DNA from: Tetrapyrgos nigripes
Lineage: Eukaryota; Basidiomycota; Agaricomycetes; Agaricales; Campanellaceae
Length of the DNA stretch: 64,000 nt
Assembly (NCBI GenBank): GCA_013368315.1
Contig: JAACJM010000111.1
Location: forward strand, 186,001 to 250,000
Reading direction: 5' to 3'
Part shown: positions 60,499 through 64,000 of the stretch, piece after piece
Position numbering within the stretch: position 1 is the first letter of the stretch
Layout: every line of letters starts with the position of its first letter
The notes under the pieces: model-generated
Told to the model about the DNA's origin: nothing
Database searches by the model: none
What the model saw: the letters and a program-made list of their open reading frames with translations, nothing else
Made by a program: the position numbers and the translations under genes

Positions 60499-61679
60499 CT
60501 ATTACCGGACTCTCGATCTTATCCGATGGCATTACACTTGGCCAAAGATACAGAAATTCATCCGGGACTATGTGTCTTCCTGCACAGTTTGCAGTTGCAA
60601 CAAGCCTCGATGACATTGCCCCTACGGTCTGCTCAAACTCCTTCCCGTTCCAGTCTGTCCTTGGGATTTAATTTCCATGGATTTTATTGAACAATTACCA
60701 GATTCCAACAGATACACAGTGATCCTGGTAATTGTGGATTGAGCATCCAAACAGGGAATTTTCATCCCTATCCACAACACTATCACCTCAGAACAACTCA
60801 CAGAACTCTTTGTTCTCCATGTCTTCTCTAAACATGGTGTTCCTAACCATGTCACTTCCAACTGCAGTTCCGAATTCGTTTCCCATTTCTTCCAGTCCTT
60901 AGGCAAAGCCTTAGACATGAAACTTCATTTCACTTCAGGTTATCACCTGGAAGCCAACAGACAAACTGAGCATACCAACCAAACACTCGAGCAGTACATC
61001 TGGATCTATTGTTTCTACCAACAGGACAACTGGTCTTCCCTACTTCCCATTGACAAGTTTGCTTACAACAACGCTCCGAATGCTTCCACCGGAATCACCC
61101 CTTTCTTCACAAACAAGGGTTTCCATCCAAACCTCACAGTCGCTTCTGAGCACGCCTGGCATTTCATCATCAATCTTGAGGAACTTCATAATTTCCTCCA
61201 GGATGAGATCTGGGAAGCTCAGCAACGTTACAAGATTCAAGCTGACAAATGTCGTCTATTGGTTCTGAAGTCTTTGTATCAGCCAACCTACTCCGAAGTT
61301 TTCTGAAAAGTTCCTAGGTCCTTTCAAAGTCATTGCTTGTCCTAGCTCTCTGTCGTATACTCTAAAGCTTCCCAATTATCTCCAGGCTATCCATCCTGTT
61401 TTCCATGTGTCCCAACTTGAACCTGCTGTTCCCAACACCATTCCAAATTGACACCTGGATCCACCAGCCCCGGTCCAGTATGAAATCACTGAAATCTTGG
61501 ACTCGAAAATCGATCGGTGCTGCCAGAAATGTCCTCTCTTATACATGGTACAGTGGTCTGGTTATGAGGGCACTGATGAGGAATTTTCATGGATTCCAGC
61601 AGATGAGCTTACTGCTGATGAAGCTATTGCAGACTTTCACAAGAAGAACCTGATGAAGCCTGGTCCACTTCCATTATAA
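60499..61679 (+). pseudogene. Element A pol, part 2: integrase and chromodomain
   Basis: Continues element A after element B. TLDLIRWHYTWPKIQKFIRDYVSSCTVC, where the zinc-binding CxxC half ends; SMDFIEQLP (first catalytic Asp); VTSNCSSEFVSHFF, where the second catalytic Asp is Asn (AAC at 60,860-60,862); then [20 protein letters not shown] (Glu present). LLPIDKFAYNNAPNASTGITPFF follows. The C-terminus is a chromodomain: EILDSKIDRCCQKCPLLYMVQWSGYEGTDEEFSWIP. It ends at 61,679. TGA at ~60,740 and ~61,449 and frame changes near 60,910 and 61,265 inactivate it. Confidence 0.88.
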
Positions 61680-61948
61680 TCATTTCTGAGTGCTTTCCAC
61701 TTTCTCCATCTCTGTCTCATCTGTTTTTACCATTTACAAGTCCTTTCTGAGTCATTCCGACTCATTTCCATTTTACGATTGCATTACATGCACTTGATTC
61801 ATACTTCCTTTTGGTTCCAATCTTATTTGTGCTTCAAACATGTCCAAGAAAGTTTTTGCCCATCCGGGTCTGGTCAAGTATCTATTACATGCAAAAAACT
61901 ATATACAATAAAATTACAAGTCCATGTCTGTGCATCCCTGACTCATTC

Positions 61949-62957
61949 CTAGTCCTCAACAGTAGCCTTGTATTTCAGTTTTCGACTCTTAGTCTTTCCC
62001 TTTCCCTTTGCCCTTCCTGACAGATCCCCAATTGACATCAGCCACGCGTCTGCTGCCACTTCCTTGACAACATGTTTTGTGATCACGTCCATGGTATCTC
62101 TGATCCTTATCAGGTGGTTGAGCTGTGCAAGTTGAATCGGAATGAGGAGGAAGGTGTTGGGAAACAGTTTGGCCTGACCAGTAAAGCTGCACCCACTCTT
62201 GGCATTGGCACAAACCTTGCAAGCCGTCTTCCCATGCCCATTGGAAATGCACGGAATTCCATGCCTTCTGCACTGATCACACGGATCCTCAAACGCATCC
62301 CCTTCATCAACGTCGTTCTCCAACTCATTTCCACTCTCCTCGTCAACTTGCCTTCTCTGAGATCCACGTGGGCTTGCCGGCTCTGCTCCCACTGGTCGTT
62401 TTCCTCTCACCTTTTCCAATGGCCCCATTACGTTTCCCTCTTCTTCTCCACCAGACCTTCGCCTCTCCATGTTCTTGTTCAGAACTGCTATCGACTTCTT
62501 CCACTCCTCATATTTTCCCTTCTCCTCCATCCATTTCCAAAGTGCCAGGGCCTCTTCTGCTTCCAACTCCACCTTTTTCTTGGCCTCTGCTGAATTCCAG
62601 TCATCCTCCCAATCCTCCATCGCCGTGTTTGCTTTCACAAATGCCTTATGTAATGCAATATACTCGTCCATGGCTAAATAAATAAAAAAATTTCTGTCAA
62701 AGCCCAGAAGTACTTACCAGCTTCATTTTCCTTGTTGATTGTGACCTTTTCCACTTGGCTACCGACACGTGGTTTATCAACAGGAATGACAGGCTCCAGA
62801 GGAATTTCAGGTCTCAGGTTGTCATTCTCCCACTCCTGCAGGAATTTGTAAAGGCGGGCAGAAACATCAATAGGAACGTGAGGAGCAGGGGGAACCAAGA
62901 ATTGGAATGTTGAGGGAGTAGCAGGGCTGTGGTAGTGGCACTGGTAGAAGAAGACAT
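61949..62957 (-). CDS. Element A antisense gene with a Cys-rich zinc-cluster-like motif
   Basis: Opposite to the element. Exon 1 from 62957 (MSSSTSATTTA, then, after an apparent missing base in a CCC run near 62,920, TFQFLVPPAPHVPIDVS and LYKFLQEWENDNL). The intron has a GTAAGT donor and ends TTTAG. Exon 2 (to 61,949) begins MDEYIALHKAFVKANTAMEDWEDDW, a charged helical segment. The centre has CDQCRRHGIPCISNGHGKTACKVCANAKSGC, six cysteines spaced like a fungal Zn2Cys6-type cluster but with a longer, Gly-containing loop. The C-terminus is basic (RAKGKGKTKSRKLKYK). Proteins with this layout recur next to gypsy elements in agaricomycetes as I know them; function unknown. Confidence 0.6.
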
Positions 62958-63230
62958 TGCTGCAATGAAGTTACTGTCCAGGCATTCCCAACCCTATACA
63001 TATTTATAGGACCCAAAACTGTGCACAGACCATTTACATTTGTTTACGCATTTTGACCCATCCATTTCCAAATCTGGTAACTCAACAACCTTCTGATCAT
63101 TCCCATTACTTTCCATTTCTTATTGTTCCATTCTGGGGTCAACCCTTTTTCTATTTTTACTTTTATTGTTCCATAACTTCAATTTCTTATGGACTCTACT
63201 CCTTTCCATACCTCTCAAGGGCTCGAGGGC
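62958..63230. other. Element A spacer upstream of the antisense gene
   Basis: Probable promoter region of the antisense gene; pyrimidine-rich in the plus direction. Nothing else recognisable. Confidence 0.4.
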
Positions 63231-63244
63231 TAAGAGGGGGATAC
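63231..63244 (+). other. Element A polypurine tract
   Basis: TAAGAGGGGGATAC abuts the start of the 3' LTR (TGTAGCC at 63,245). Confidence 0.7.
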
Positions 63245-63357
63245 TGTAGCCTATGCCTTTCCATAACTCCTTCCAATCACTTCCAACTCCTTTCCGACTC
63301 TCCCCTTTTGTTCCATTTCATTTCCGATTCATTTCCGAGTTGCCACAAATCCATTTA
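63245..63357 (+). repeat. Element A 3' LTR, interrupted fragment
   Basis: The first ~113 nt of the LTR, matching 29,626 onward, ending at a TA where element D is inserted. The rest must lie beyond the window. Confidence 0.8.
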
Positions 63358-64000
63358 CAGTGGGTCAAAATATTGTCCACATGTTTCGCATTTTTGGAAA
63401 GATTGCCAATTTAAGCAATACTGAGTAGAGATATTGAAATGTGGTCAGTGATGGGCAGAACGCCCTTGATAAGAGCTACAATAATCTGTTTTATTTGTCC
63501 TATTTGGCTCAAAACTCATGGAGATATGATTGATTTAAAATGGTATGTCATTTGGACAATTTTTTGAGTTGCCACTTCAAAATCAGTATTGTAACTATGT
63601 GATGTCTCATAGATGACATCATAAGTGGAGTTGTACAATGATGCAATGGCTACATCATAATGATATCATAGCTGCCAGCTGGACCATATATAAGGGCATC
63701 CAGTTGTTCTATAGCCCTCATCAAATCATGAGACCCATCACATCCACCCAGAAAGACAATATCCTCTCTCTCCTCCAAACTTCTGCTTCATCCAGGGAAA
63801 TCTCTGCTAAAACTGGGGTATCCAAGTCAAAGATTGCTTCTCTGGCCAAAGAGATGTATCCTGACAAGGAGAACCATCAAGCAGGGCGTCCTAGAAAGCT
63901 GTCTACCACTGATGAACGTGCTGCTATCCAACAAATCAACACTGGCAAAGCTGAAAATGCTACAGAAGTGGCCAGAAACATCAATCCCCTCCTTGACCAA
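63358..64000 (+). mobile_element. Element D: Tc1/mariner DNA transposon (5' part)
   Basis: Starts CAGTGGGTCAAAATATTG immediately after a TA dinucleotide, as Tc1/mariner elements do, and runs off the right edge. Confidence 0.85.
63728..64000 (+). CDS. Tc1/mariner transposase, N-terminal helix-turn-helix region (partial)
   Basis: Open from ATG 63728 (MRPITSTQKDNILSLLQTS) to the window end without a stop. The first ~50 residues form a paired-like helix-turn-helix (SSREISAKTGVSKSKIASLAKEMYP). A GRPRKLSTTDERAAIQQI segment follows: the GRPR AT-hook-like linker and the second helix-turn-helix that bind the terminal inverted repeat. The DDE catalytic domain would lie outside the window. No decay is visible in this part, unlike the LTR elements, so it may be the youngest insertion here. 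It is the only candidate autonomous DNA transposon in the window. Confidence 0.85.
   Translation, partial: MRPITSTQKDNILSLLQTSASSREISAKTGVSKSKIASLAKEMYPDKENHQAGRPRKLSTTDERAAIQQINTGKAENATEVARNINPLLDQ

Larger units (their letters stand above)
29626..64000 (+). mobile_element. Element A: Ty3/gypsy chromovirus-type LTR retrotransposon, split by nested insertions
   Basis: The outermost LTR element. The sequence from 29,626 (TGTAAAGCCTATGCC...) recurs at 63,245 (TGTAGCCTATGCC...), defining the LTR starts. Order in the plus direction: 5' LTR, gag, protease, RT-RNase H, [element B 34,254-60,498], integrase, chromodomain, an antisense gene, polypurine tract, 3' LTR. Frameshifts and in-frame TGA codons in gag and pol show it is dead. 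Element D interrupts the 3' LTR, so the right end lies outside the window. Confidence 0.9.

Noticed and set aside
62110..62593. Antisense Cys-rich ORF of element A as a host Zn2Cys6 transcription factor
   Set aside because: It lies wholly between integrase and the 3' LTR of element A, has atypical cysteine spacing and lacks a fungal transcription-factor middle domain.

Overview
The window is nuclear DNA of a filamentous basidiomycete, most likely an agaricomycete. The evidence is short (about 47-60 nt) GT-AG introns in almost every gene, basidiomycete-type DUF6533/DUF6534 membrane proteins, and an assortment of fungal Ty3/gypsy elements. I see no prokaryotic, plastid or mitochondrial sequence. 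The left 26 kb is a gene-dense host block; the right 34 kb is nested transposable elements with no recognisable host gene.

Host block (1-26.4 kb), left to right: the 5' end of mitochondrial 2-oxoglutarate dehydrogenase E1 (minus), divergent from a class III CoA-transferase (plus); a Ypd1-type histidine phosphotransfer protein (plus); a Cep57/Ppc89-like spindle-pole protein (minus), divergent from glucose-6-phosphate isomerase (plus); an FHS/FucP-type MFS permease (minus), divergent from the ribosome-biogenesis GTPase BMS1 (plus); a proline-rich protein with a linker-histone-like winged helix (plus); a DUF6533-type membrane protein (plus); a 4-coumarate-CoA-ligase-like acyl-CoA synthetase ending in AKL (minus); and a DUF6534 membrane protein (minus). 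These are mostly housekeeping genes and do not form a biosynthetic cluster. The one clear metabolic link is the divergent pair at the left edge: one enzyme makes succinyl-CoA and the other belongs to a family that uses it.

Transition (26.4-29.6 kb): hairpin/MITE-like sequences, a probable transposon-protein fragment and a decayed unidentified minus-strand gene.

Transposon nest (29.6-64 kb): element A (Ty3/gypsy chromovirus, plus) starts at 29,626. Its pol is split at 34,253/60,499 by element B (a different gypsy lineage, plus, LTRs about 1.6 kb). B's pol is in turn split by element C (gypsy chromovirus, minus, 657-nt LTRs, perfect 5-bp target duplication TTAGC). A's 3' LTR is broken at a TA by a Tc1/mariner element (D) that runs off the right edge. 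All three LTR elements carry extra genes antisense to gag-pol between integrase and 3' LTR, and these have recognisable spliceosomal introns. Element C also has an 11-nt perfect complement between its primer-binding position and an LTR site lying 31 nt downstream of a TATA box, as expected for Tf1-like self-priming. Most in-frame stops in the three elements are TGA, explicable by C-to-T/G-to-A transitions. Several genes, host and transposon, appear to lack single bases next to short homopolymers, which may be assembly error.
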